A stretch of DNA of 64,000 nt from Pseudomonas putida. Lineage in GTDB: Bacteria; Pseudomonadota; Gammaproteobacteria; Pseudomonadales; Pseudomonadaceae. The DNA lies in assembly GCF_022627325.1 (NCBI RefSeq), contig NZ_JAETZZ010000008.1:1-64000 (forward strand). Direction: 5' to 3'. The translations under genes were made by a program, and so were the position numbers. Each line of letters opens with the position of its first letter. Position 1 is the first letter of the stretch. Of the stretch, positions 8,325 to 16,967 are shown one piece after another. The notes under the pieces are model-generated. The model saw only the letters and a program-made list of their open reading frames with translations, did not search any database and was not told the DNA's origin.

Positions 8325-9488
8325 ATGCATACGTACGACAGCGATGATCTCAATGCCATCCGCGAAGGCGTGCGCGCCTTGTGTGCCGAATTCGACGCCG
8401 GCTACTGGCGCAAGATCGATGAAGAAAAAGGCTTCCCCGAAGCCTTTGTAAAAGCCATGACCGACGCTGGGTGGCTGTCGGCGATGATCCCCGAGCACTA
8501 CGGCGGATCGGGCCTGGGCCTGGCCGAAGCTTCGGTGATCCTGGAAGAAGTGAATGCCTGCGGTGGCAACTCCGGCACCGTGCATGGGCAGATGTACAAC
8601 ATGTTCACCCTGCTGCGCCATGGCAGCGAAGAGCAGAAGCGCCACTACCTGCCCAAACTGGCCAGTGGCGAACTGCGCCTGCAATCGATGGGCGTGACCG
8701 AGCCGACCACCGGTACCGACACCACCAAGATCAAGACCACGGCGGTGCGCCAGGGCGACAAGTACGTGATCAACGGGCAGAAAGTGTGGATCTCGAGGGT
8801 CCAGCATTCCGACCTGATGATCCTGCTGGCCCGCACCACGCCCTTGCCTGAGGTGAAGAAAAAGTCCGAGGGCATGTCGATCTTCCTGGTCGACCTGCGC
8901 GAGGCCATCGGCAAGGGCCTGACCGTGCAGCCGATCGCCAACATGGTCAACCACGAGACCAACGAGCTGTTCTTCGACAACCTCGAGCTGCCGGCCAGCA
9001 GCCTGATCGGTGAAGAAGGCAAGGGCTTCCGCTACATCCTCGACGGCCTCAACGCCGAGCGCACCCTGATTGCCGCCGAATGCATCGGCGATGGCCGCTG
9101 GTTCATCGAGAAAGCGAGCCAGTACGCCCGTGACCGCGAGGTGTTCGGCCGGCCGATCGGCAAGAACCAAGGCGTGCAGTTCCCCATCGCCGAGGCGCAC
9201 ATCGAAATCGAGGCCGCCGACCTGATGCGCTGGCGCGCCTGCGCCGAGTACGACAGCGGGCAGCCGGCCGGGGCCAGCGCCAATATGGCCAAGTACCTGG
9301 CGGCGAAGGCTTCCTGGGAGGCTGCCAATGCGTGCCTGCAGACCCACGGCGGCTTTGGCTTCGCCTGCGAATACGACGTCGAGCGCAAGTTCCGCGAGAC
9401 CCGCCTGTACCAGGTGGCGCCTATTTCCACCAACCTGATCCTGTCCTACGTGGCCGAGCACCTGCTCGAACTGCCGCGTAGCTTCTGA
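8325..9488 (+). CDS. Acyl-CoA dehydrogenase of the itaconate operon
   Basis: The 387-residue flavoprotein has all three acyl-CoA dehydrogenase parts: N-terminal helices, the central sheet (MGVTEPTTGTDTTKIKTTAV) and the C-terminal helical domain. The FAD signature QTHGGFGFACEYDVERKFRE carries the usual glutamate. Starting at 8325 uses CAGGGA at 8311; the frame upstream to 8259 lies inside ich. Ict, Ich and Ccl suffice for itaconate breakdown, so its role is an extra step. Oxidising a saturated methyl-branched acyl-CoA such as methylsuccinyl-CoA is a reasonable guess, unproven. The P. aeruginosa cluster carries a homologue in the same place. Confidence 0.85.
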   Translation: MHTYDSDDLNAIREGVRALCAEFDAGYWRKIDEEKGFPEAFVKAMTDAGWLSAMIPEHYGGSGLGLAEASVILEEVNACGGNSGTVHGQMYNMFTLLRHGSEEQKRHYLPKLASGELRLQSMGVTEPTTGTDTTKIKTTAVRQGDKYVINGQKVWISRVQHSDLMILLARTTPLPEVKKKSEGMSIFLVDLREAIGKGLTVQPIANMVNHETNELFFDNLELPASSLIGEEGKGFRYILDGLNAERTLIAAECIGDGRWFIEKASQYARDREVFGRPIGKNQGVQFPIAEAHIEIEAADLMRWRACAEYDSGQPAGASANMAKYLAAKASWEAANACLQTHGGFGFACEYDVERKFRETRLYQVAPISTNLILSYVAEHLLELPRSF

Positions 9489-9498
9489 GGGCTTGAGC

Positions 9499-10848
9499 AT
9501 GCAGCATACCCATGCCCTGGCCGGCTTTCTCGCCGACCTGCGCTACCCGCACCTGCCCGGCCACGTGCTGGACCGCACCGAAGACCTGTTCCTGGACTGG
9601 CTTGGCTCAGCCCTGGCAAGCCAAGGCGCGCATCCGATCCCGCTGTTCGAGCGCTATGCCGAACGCATGGGGCCTGCGCAAGGCCGTGCGCGGGTGCTGA
9701 CCAACGGGCGCACGTCATCGCCCTACTTCGCCGCCCTGGTCAATGGCGCGGCCTCGCACCTGGTCGAGCAGGACGATTTGCACAACAGCTCGGTGCTGCA
9801 CCCGGCCACCGTCGTGTTTTCTGCCGTTCTGGCGGCGGCGCAGGACCTGGGCAAGTCTGGCCAGGACCTGCTGCTGGCTGCGGTAGCCGGCTATGAAGCC
9901 GGCATCCGCATCGGTGAATTCCTCGGCCGCTCGCATTACCGCATCTTCCATACCACCGCCACTGCCGGCACCCTGGCCGCCGCCGTGGGTGTAGGCAAAC
10001 TGCTGGGCTTCAACCAGGCGCAGTTCATCAACCTGCTCGGCAGCGCTGGCACCCAGGCCGCCGGGCTCTGGGAGTTTCTGCGCGACGCCGCCGACTCCAA
10101 ACAGCTGCACACCGCCAAGGCTGCCGCCGACGGCCTGCTGGCCGCCTACCTCACCGCCGATGGCCTGAGCGGTGCGCGCAATATCCTCGAAGGCGAACAG
10201 GGCATGGCCGCCGGCATGTCCTGCGATGCTGACCCGGCGCGCCTGAGCGACCGCCTGGGCACCCGCTGGGCCCTGGTGGAAACCTCATTCAAGTACCACG
10301 CGTCGTGTCGCCATACCCACCCCGCCGCCGATGCCTTGCTGGTGCTGATGCAGCGCGAAGGCCTGCGCCATGACCAGATCGCCAAGGTCGTCACCCGCGT
10401 GCATCAGGGCGCGATCGATGTGCTTGGCCGCGTTACCACACCGGCCACCGTCCACCAGGCCAAGTTCTCGATGGGCACCGTACTTGGCCTGATTGCGGTG
10501 CATGGCAGCGCTCAACTCATCGACTTCCGTGACCTGGCGTTGAACGACCCACAGGTCGCGCACTTTCGCGAGCGCGTCGAGATGCACCTGGACACCGAAG
10601 TGGACGCCGCCTACCCCAAGCGCTGGCTGGGCCGCGTGGAGGTCACCGGCAACGACGGCCGGCGCTTCAGCGCCGCCATCGACGAACCCAAAGGCGACCC
10701 CGGCAACACCCTGTCGCGCCCTGAGCTCGAGGCCAAGTTCCAGCGCCTGCTGGCCTATTCCGGCGCGCGCAGCCCGGCCCAGGGCCAGGCATTGATCGAG
10801 CGCGTGTGGCAACTGCGCGACGCCCGCTCACTGGCTGATCTGCACTGA
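9499..10848 (+). CDS. MmgE/PrpD-family protein of the itaconate operon
   Basis: The 449-residue protein has the MmgE/PrpD fold: the start (FLADLRYPHLPGHVLDRTED), the central AAAVGVGKLLGFNQAQFINL and the KYHASCRHTHPAADALL segment are characteristic. The family includes 2-methylcitrate dehydratase (PrpD), iminodisuccinate epimerase and the itaconate-forming cis-aconitate decarboxylase. It lies 10 bases after the acyl-CoA dehydrogenase. ATG 9499 is preferred; a TTG at 9493 is an alternative. Its presence in an itaconate-degrading operon is conserved in P. aeruginosa, but its reaction is not known to me. Confidence 0.82.
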   Translation: MQHTHALAGFLADLRYPHLPGHVLDRTEDLFLDWLGSALASQGAHPIPLFERYAERMGPAQGRARVLTNGRTSSPYFAALVNGAASHLVEQDDLHNSSVLHPATVVFSAVLAAAQDLGKSGQDLLLAAVAGYEAGIRIGEFLGRSHYRIFHTTATAGTLAAAVGVGKLLGFNQAQFINLLGSAGTQAAGLWEFLRDAADSKQLHTAKAAADGLLAAYLTADGLSGARNILEGEQGMAAGMSCDADPARLSDRLGTRWALVETSFKYHASCRHTHPAADALLVLMQREGLRHDQIAKVVTRVHQGAIDVLGRVTTPATVHQAKFSMGTVLGLIAVHGSAQLIDFRDLALNDPQVAHFRERVEMHLDTEVDAAYPKRWLGRVEVTGNDGRRFSAAIDEPKGDPGNTLSRPELEAKFQRLLAYSGARSPAQGQALIERVWQLRDARSLADLH

Positions 10849-10866
10849 ACACCAACAGGTGACCCT

Positions 10867-12066
10867 ATGACTCAAACAACGCCCCGCCCGCTGGACGGCA
10901 TCACCGTGATCAGCCTGGAGCACGCCATCGCGGCCCCCTTCTGCACCCGTCAGCTGGCCGACCTAGGCGCCCGCGTGATCAAGGTCGAGCGCCCTGGCAG
11001 CGGCGATTTCGCCCGCGGCTACGATCAACGTGTCGATGGCCTTGCCTCGCACTTCGTATGGACCAACCGCTCAAAGGAAAGCCTTACCCTGGACCTCAAG
11101 CAGGACGCCGCCGACGGCATTCTCCAGGCCCTGCTGGCCAAGGCGGATGTGCTGGTGCAAAACCTCGCCCCGGGTGCAGCAGCACGCATGGGGCTGTCGT
11201 TCGAGGCCCTGCACGCGCGCTTCCCACGGCTGATCGTGTGCGATATCTCCGGCTATGGCGAAGGCGGGCCTTATGAAAAGAAAAAAGCCTATGACCTGCT
11301 GATCCAGAGCGAAGGCGGCTTTCTTTCGGTGACCGGTGGCTCGGGCGACAACGACATGGCCAAGGCCGGCTGCTCGATCGCCGACATCGCCGCCGGCATG
11401 TACGCGTATACCGGCGTGCTCTCGGCGTTGCTGCTGCGGGAGAAAACCGGTGTCGGCAGCCGCATCGACGTCTCGATGCTCGAAAGCCTGGTGGAGTGGA
11501 TGGGCTACCCGATGTACTACGCCTACGACGGCGCGCCGCCGCCCCCGCGTGCCGGCGCTTCGCACTCCACCATCTACCCGTATGGGCCGTTCCCCACTGG
11601 CGGTGGCGGCACCATCATGCTTGGCCTTCAGAACGAACGGGAATGGGCGCTGTTTTGCGAAAAGGTGCTGCTGGACCCGAAGCTGGCCAGTGATGACCGC
11701 TTCAATGCCAACTTCAAGCGCTCGGATAACCGCGAGGTGCTGCGCCAGATCATCATCGAGGGCTTCGCCAGCCTGTCGCTGGACCAGGTAGTGGCACGCC
11801 TTGAAGAGGCGCAAATCGCCAACGCCCGGGTCAACGACATGCACGGGGTGTGGCACCACCCACAGTTGCAGGCCCGCGACTGCTGGCGTGAAGTGGACAG
11901 CCCGGCCGGCAAGCTGCCCTCGCTGCTGCCACCAGGGCGCAATGCAGCCTTTGCCCCGCGCATGGACGCCGTGCCGGCGCTTGGGCAACACACCCAGGGC
12001 ATCCTCGGCGAACTGGGCTTGAGCCCGGCAGAGCAGGCCAGCCTGGCCGCAAGCGGTGTGGTATGA
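10867..12066 (+). CDS. ict: Itaconate CoA-transferase (class III, CaiB/BaiF)
   Basis: The 399-residue protein is a formyl-CoA-transferase-type enzyme: LDGITVISLEHAIAAPFCTRQ at the start, GARVIKVERPGSGDFARGYD, the SLTLDLKQDA segment and VCDISGYGEGGPY. Class III enzymes form an aspartyl anhydride; the expected catalytic Asp lies near position 165-170, in the stretch around KAYDLLIQSEGG and downstream. The likely reaction is itaconate plus succinyl-CoA giving itaconyl-CoA and succinate. Its stop overlaps the next start (ATGA), so it is co-translated with ccl. Confidence 0.85.
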   Translation: MTQTTPRPLDGITVISLEHAIAAPFCTRQLADLGARVIKVERPGSGDFARGYDQRVDGLASHFVWTNRSKESLTLDLKQDAADGILQALLAKADVLVQNLAPGAAARMGLSFEALHARFPRLIVCDISGYGEGGPYEKKKAYDLLIQSEGGFLSVTGGSGDNDMAKAGCSIADIAAGMYAYTGVLSALLLREKTGVGSRIDVSMLESLVEWMGYPMYYAYDGAPPPPRAGASHSTIYPYGPFPTGGGGTIMLGLQNEREWALFCEKVLLDPKLASDDRFNANFKRSDNREVLRQIIIEGFASLSLDQVVARLEEAQIANARVNDMHGVWHHPQLQARDCWREVDSPAGKLPSLLPPGRNAAFAPRMDAVPALGQHTQGILGELGLSPAEQASLAASGVV

Positions 12067-12881
12067 ACGCCGTCCGCTCTGCGCTGTTCGTACCCGGCAG
12101 CCGGCCTGAGCGTTTCGCCAAGGCGCTGGCGGCGGGGGCTGATGCCGTCATCGTCGATTTCGAGGATGCCGTGGAGGAGCCCCTCAAGCGTCAGGCCCGG
12201 GACAACCTGGAGGCTTTCCTGCAGGCCACGCCACTGGCGTCGCTGTGGGTCCGGGTGAACGCGCCGCAGCACCTGGAACATGCCTCGGACCTGGCCTTTT
12301 GCGCGCAGCAGCCTGGCATCGCCGGCGTGCTGCTGCCCAAGGTGGAAAACGCAGCCCAGGTGGCCGTAGCACGGCACACCGGCAAACCGGTATGGCCCAT
12401 CATCGAAAGCGCCAAGGGGCTGTTGGCGCTGGAGCAGATCGCCCATGCCGAGGGGGTCGAGCGCTTGTCGTTCGGCAGCCTGGACCTGGCGCTGGACCTT
12501 CACCTGAACACCGACAGCGCTGCGGCCCGGCAATTTCTCGATCAAGCACGCATGGCCGTGCAGCTACACTCGCGGGGTGCCGACCTGCTGCCACCGCTCG
12601 ATGGGGTATTTCCGGCCATTGCCGATGCCGAAGGTTTGCACCAGGCGATGCGCCATGCCTACGACCTGGGGTATGGCGGGGCGTTGTGCATTCACCCCGC
12701 CCAGGTGGCGGTGATTCACGCGGCTTTCACCCCCAGCGCCGAAGTGCTGGCATGGGCCCGCCGGGTGCTGGCGGCGAGCGCCGCAGCCAACGGGGCCGGT
12801 GCGTTTCAGCTGGACGGGCACATGGTGGATGCGCCGGTGGTGTTGCGGGCGCAACGGTTGTTGGCACAGGCGCCCGCTTGA
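12063..12881 (+). CDS. ccl: (S)-citramalyl-CoA lyase (CitE/HpcH family)
   Basis: The 272-residue TIM-barrel lyase shows RSALFVPGSRPERFAKAL at the start, the metal-binding VIVDFEDAVEEPLK, LPKVENAAQV, and IIESAKGLLALEQI. It would cleave citramalyl-CoA to acetyl-CoA and pyruvate, the last step of itaconate breakdown. It overlaps ict by 4 bases. A 121-base gap with the second operator box follows before the transporter genes. Confidence 0.85.
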   Translation: MNAVRSALFVPGSRPERFAKALAAGADAVIVDFEDAVEEPLKRQARDNLEAFLQATPLASLWVRVNAPQHLEHASDLAFCAQQPGIAGVLLPKVENAAQVAVARHTGKPVWPIIESAKGLLALEQIAHAEGVERLSFGSLDLALDLHLNTDSAAARQFLDQARMAVQLHSRGADLLPPLDGVFPAIADAEGLHQAMRHAYDLGYGGALCIHPAQVAVIHAAFTPSAEVLAWARRVLAASAAANGAGAFQLDGHMVDAPVVLRAQRLLAQAPA

Positions 12882-12889
12882 ACCGCGCG

Positions 12890-14001
<1,112 letters not shown>

Positions 14002-14020
14002 CAGCCGCACGCCCTGCCCC

Positions 14021-14043
14021 GGCCACCTCTGGCACAGGTGGCC
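14021..14043 (+). terminator. Intercistronic stem-loop between dctP- and dctQ-like genes
   Basis: A perfect 8-bp stem GGCCACCT/AGGTGGCC with a 7-base loop and no U tract lies in the 69-base gap after the binding-protein gene. Such stem-loops commonly stabilise the upstream mRNA or limit read-through, so that binding protein is made in excess over the permease. Confidence 0.6.
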
Positions 14044-14070
14044 AACCCTCTCTCTGTGTGGAGAATTCCT

Positions 14071-14703
14071 ATGCAATCGCTCAGGCGTGTCTGGGAGCAC
14101 TTCGAGGAAGGCATGATCGCCTTTCTCCTGGCGGCCATGACCTTGGTGACCTTCGTCTACGTAGCACTGAACAACCTCTATACCGTGTTCTACACGCTCA
14201 GTGATCACTGGAGTTTTGCCAGTGACCTGCTGCTGGGCATCGGCGACCACCTGATGGGTTACGCCCAGGAAATGACCTGGAGCATAGCCCTGACCAAGGC
14301 GCTGTTCGGCTGGCTGATCTTTTTCGGTATTGCCTATGGCGTGCGCACCGCCGGCCACCTGGGGGTCGACGTTTTGGTGCGGCGCACCCCCAAGCCCGTA
14401 CAACGCGTGCTGGCGATGATCGCCTGTGCCTGTTGCCTGGCGTATGCCGGGCTGTTCCTGGTGGCGAGCATCAAATGGGTAAGCGCGGTGCTGGTCGCCG
14501 GCATCGGCGCCGAAGACCTGGACCGCTACGGCATCAAGGTCGGCCATATCGCACTGATCGTGCCCTTCGGTTTCGCCTTGGTCATCGTCCGCTACCTGCA
14601 GATCCTCTATCGCCTGTTCACCCATCGCCAGTATGGCCTGGGCCTGGCCGACGAGGCTGCCGAGGCGAGCAAGCTGGCCAACCCAGGTGAGGAGCATCAC
14701 TGA
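14071..14703 (+). CDS. TRAP transporter small permease (DctQ type)
   Basis: The 210-residue inner-membrane protein has four hydrophobic segments (about 20-45, 85-110, 125-150 and 165-190), typical of DctQ. The segment GVRTAGHLGVDVLVRRTPKP between helices two and three is the family signature. GGAGAA lies 7 bases before ATG 14071. It ends TGATG, overlapping the large permease start by one base. Confidence 0.88.
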   Translation: MQSLRRVWEHFEEGMIAFLLAAMTLVTFVYVALNNLYTVFYTLSDHWSFASDLLLGIGDHLMGYAQEMTWSIALTKALFGWLIFFGIAYGVRTAGHLGVDVLVRRTPKPVQRVLAMIACACCLAYAGLFLVASIKWVSAVLVAGIGAEDLDRYGIKVGHIALIVPFGFALVIVRYLQILYRLFTHRQYGLGLADEAAEASKLANPGEEHH

Positions 14704-15986
14704 TGACGGTCATTTGCCTTTTTCTGTTGTTGTTCGTGTTCATGTTCCTGGGGGTGCCGATCGCGATTTCGCTGGGCTTGTCGGGCGCACTTTCAATCCT
14801 GATGTTCAGCCAGGACTCCCTGAGCTCGCTGGCGATCAAGCTGTTCGAGACCTCCGACAGCTACACCTTCCTGGCCATCCCCTTCTTCCTGCTGTCAGGC
14901 GCGTTCATGACCACCGGGGGCGTGGCGCAGCGGCTGATCGACTTCGCCAACGCCTGTGTCGGCCACATACGCGGCGGCCTGGCCATTGCCGCGGTGCTGG
15001 CATGCATGCTGTTCTCGGCGCTGTCGGGCTCGTCACCGGCCACAGTCGCGGCGGTGGGTTCGATCGCCGTTGCCGGCATGGTGCGCTCCGGTTACCCACG
15101 CGAGTTCGGCGCCGGGATCATCTGCAACGCCGGCACCCTGGGCATCCTGATTCCGCCATCGATCGTCATGGTGGTGTACTCGGCGGCGACCGAAACCTCG
15201 GTAGGCAAGCTGTTCATGGCCGGTGTGGTACCCGGCATCCTGCTGGGCCTGGCGCTGATGGTGACGATCTACATCGTCGCCCGGATCAAGAACCTGCCCG
15301 CACAACCTCGTGCCAGTTTTGCCCAGTGGTTGAGTACCGCCAGGCGTGCGTTCTGGGGGCTGTTGCTGCTGGTGATCATATTGGGCGGCATCTACAGCGG
15401 TATGTTCACCCCCACCGAGGCGGCCGCCGTGGCAGCGGTGTATTCGGCGTTCATCGCGCTGTTCGTGTACAAGGACATGCGCCTGCGCGACTGCCCGAAA
15501 GTACTGCTGGAGTCGGGCCGGCTGACCATCATGCTGCTGTTCATCATCGCCAACGCCATGTTGTTCGCCCATGTGCTGACCACCGAGCAGATCCCGCAGC
15601 AGATCACCCAGTGGGTGATGGCCGAGGGCCTGACGCCGATCGGTTTCCTGATCATGGTCAACGTCGTGCTGCTGGTGGCGGGCAGCTTCATGGAGCCGTC
15701 GGCGATCATCCTGATTCTGGCGCCGATTTTCTTCCCGATCGCCATGAAACTTGGGATAGACCCGATCCACCTGGGGATCGTCATGGTGGTGAACATGGAG
15801 ATCGGCCTGGTGCATCCACCGGTGGGGCTGAACCTGTTCGTGACGTCAGCGGTGACGGGCCTGACGCTGGGGCAGACGATTCGCGCCGCACTGCCGTGGC
15901 TGTCGATCCTGCTGCTGTTCCTGATACTGGTGACGTACGTGCCGTTCATTTCGCTAGCACTGCCGCAGTGGCTTGGCATGCCGTGA
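14703..15986 (+). CDS. TRAP transporter large permease (DctM type)
   Basis: The 427-residue protein has about 12 hydrophobic segments and DctM motifs: FLGVPIAISLGLSGALS at the start, LAIPFFLLSGAFMTTGG, FSALSGSSPATVAAVGSIA, and ICNAGTLGILIPPSIVMVVY. It is the sodium-coupled transport subunit. It is the last gene of the itaconate locus and is followed by a strong hairpin. Confidence 0.92.
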   Translation: MTVICLFLLLFVFMFLGVPIAISLGLSGALSILMFSQDSLSSLAIKLFETSDSYTFLAIPFFLLSGAFMTTGGVAQRLIDFANACVGHIRGGLAIAAVLACMLFSALSGSSPATVAAVGSIAVAGMVRSGYPREFGAGIICNAGTLGILIPPSIVMVVYSAATETSVGKLFMAGVVPGILLGLALMVTIYIVARIKNLPAQPRASFAQWLSTARRAFWGLLLLVIILGGIYSGMFTPTEAAAVAAVYSAFIALFVYKDMRLRDCPKVLLESGRLTIMLLFIIANAMLFAHVLTTEQIPQQITQWVMAEGLTPIGFLIMVNVVLLVAGSFMEPSAIILILAPIFFPIAMKLGIDPIHLGIVMVVNMEIGLVHPPVGLNLFVTSAVTGLTLGQTIRAALPWLSILLLFLILVTYVPFISLALPQWLGMP

Positions 15987-16000
15987 TGCGCGGATCATCC

Positions 16001-16032
16001 GGCCCCATCGGCGGCACGCCGCCGCTGGGGCC
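16001..16032. terminator. Hairpin between convergent dctM-like and lysR genes
   Basis: The arms GGCCCC-CGGCGG and CCGCCG-GGGGCC form a long GC-rich hairpin with two-base internal loops. It lies between the stop of the large permease (15986) and the stop of the convergent LysR gene (16042). There is no clear U run, so it may act as a bidirectional or factor-assisted terminator. Confidence 0.6.
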
Positions 16033-16041
16033 GTAAAGGCA

Positions 16042-16923
16042 TCAGATGCCTCCGCCCTCCAGCACCTGGGACATCACCTTGGCCAATGCCGTGACCATCA
16101 CATCAGCCGTCGGCCGGTGGACGATGACGATTTCGTAGATGTCCACCTCCGGCAGTCCCTGTTCCCCCCCCAGCACTCGATGCTCCCCAGTGGCCGCCCG
16201 TGGCGGCAACAGGCTTATGCCCATACCATCGGCCACCGCTGCCTGGATGCCACTGAGGCTGGAACTGGTGAAACTGATGCGCCAGCGCCGGCCCATGCCT
16301 TCGATGGCGCTGATCATGTCATCGCGGTACAGCCCGCGTGGCGGAAATGTCACCAGCGGGATCGGGTCGAGTTCGAAGGCAGGCATGCGTGCGCTGTCGA
16401 TCCACTGCAGGCGCTCGGGCCAGCACGCCACGCCTTCGCGGCTGTTGCGGCGCTGCTTGAGCAGTACCAGGTCAAGTTCACCGTTGTCATAGGCCTGGCT
16501 GAGGTCGCGGCACAGCCCGCTGGTGACCTCCAGCTTGACCTGCGGGTGCAGCCGGCTGAATGCCGACAGCGCGTTGGTGGTGCGCCCGCCGACGAAATCT
16601 TCGGGAACGCCCAGGCGTACGGTGACGCCGACCATGGCACCGGCCAGGGCTTCGAGCATCTGGTCGTTCAATGCCAGCATGTGCCGGGCATAACCGAGCA
16701 AGGTCTGGCCGGCGTCGGTCGGCAACACGTCACGGTTCCCGCGCACCAGCAGGCGGTGGCCAACCATGTCCTCGAGACGGCGGACTTTCTGGCTGATGGT
16801 CGATTGCGTCGAATGCAGGCGTGCGGCAGCGGTGGTGAAGCTGCCACAATCGGCTACCACGACAATGGCACGCAGCAGGTCGAGGTCGAACAGGCTCCTA
16901 TTCGATTTAACGCTGATAGACAT
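16042..16923 (-). CDS. LysR-type transcriptional regulator
   Basis: From ATG 16923 the protein has 293 residues, with HTH LDLLRAIVVVADCGSFTTAA and STISQKVRRLEDMVGHRLL, and an effector domain from about 85. A GTG at 16965 would add 14 residues. It follows ggt in the same direction with almost no gap, so the two may be co-transcribed. The coding strand has a run of eight G (16164-16171 on the opposite strand) near the C-terminus. Its target is unknown; ggt is the nearest candidate. Confidence 0.82.
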   Translation of the reverse strand: MSISVKSNRSLFDLDLLRAIVVVADCGSFTTAAARLHSTQSTISQKVRRLEDMVGHRLLVRGNRDVLPTDAGQTLLGYARHMLALNDQMLEALAGAMVGVTVRLGVPEDFVGGRTTNALSAFSRLHPQVKLEVTSGLCRDLSQAYDNGELDLVLLKQRRNSREGVACWPERLQWIDSARMPAFELDPIPLVTFPPRGLYRDDMISAIEGMGRRWRISFTSSSLSGIQAAVADGMGISLLPPRAATGEHRVLGGEQGLPEVDIYEIVIVHRPTADVMVTALAKVMSQVLEGGGI

Positions 16924-16967
16924 CCCGGTATTCAACTTTTGAATGACAAGGTTGTCTTCTACCACGA

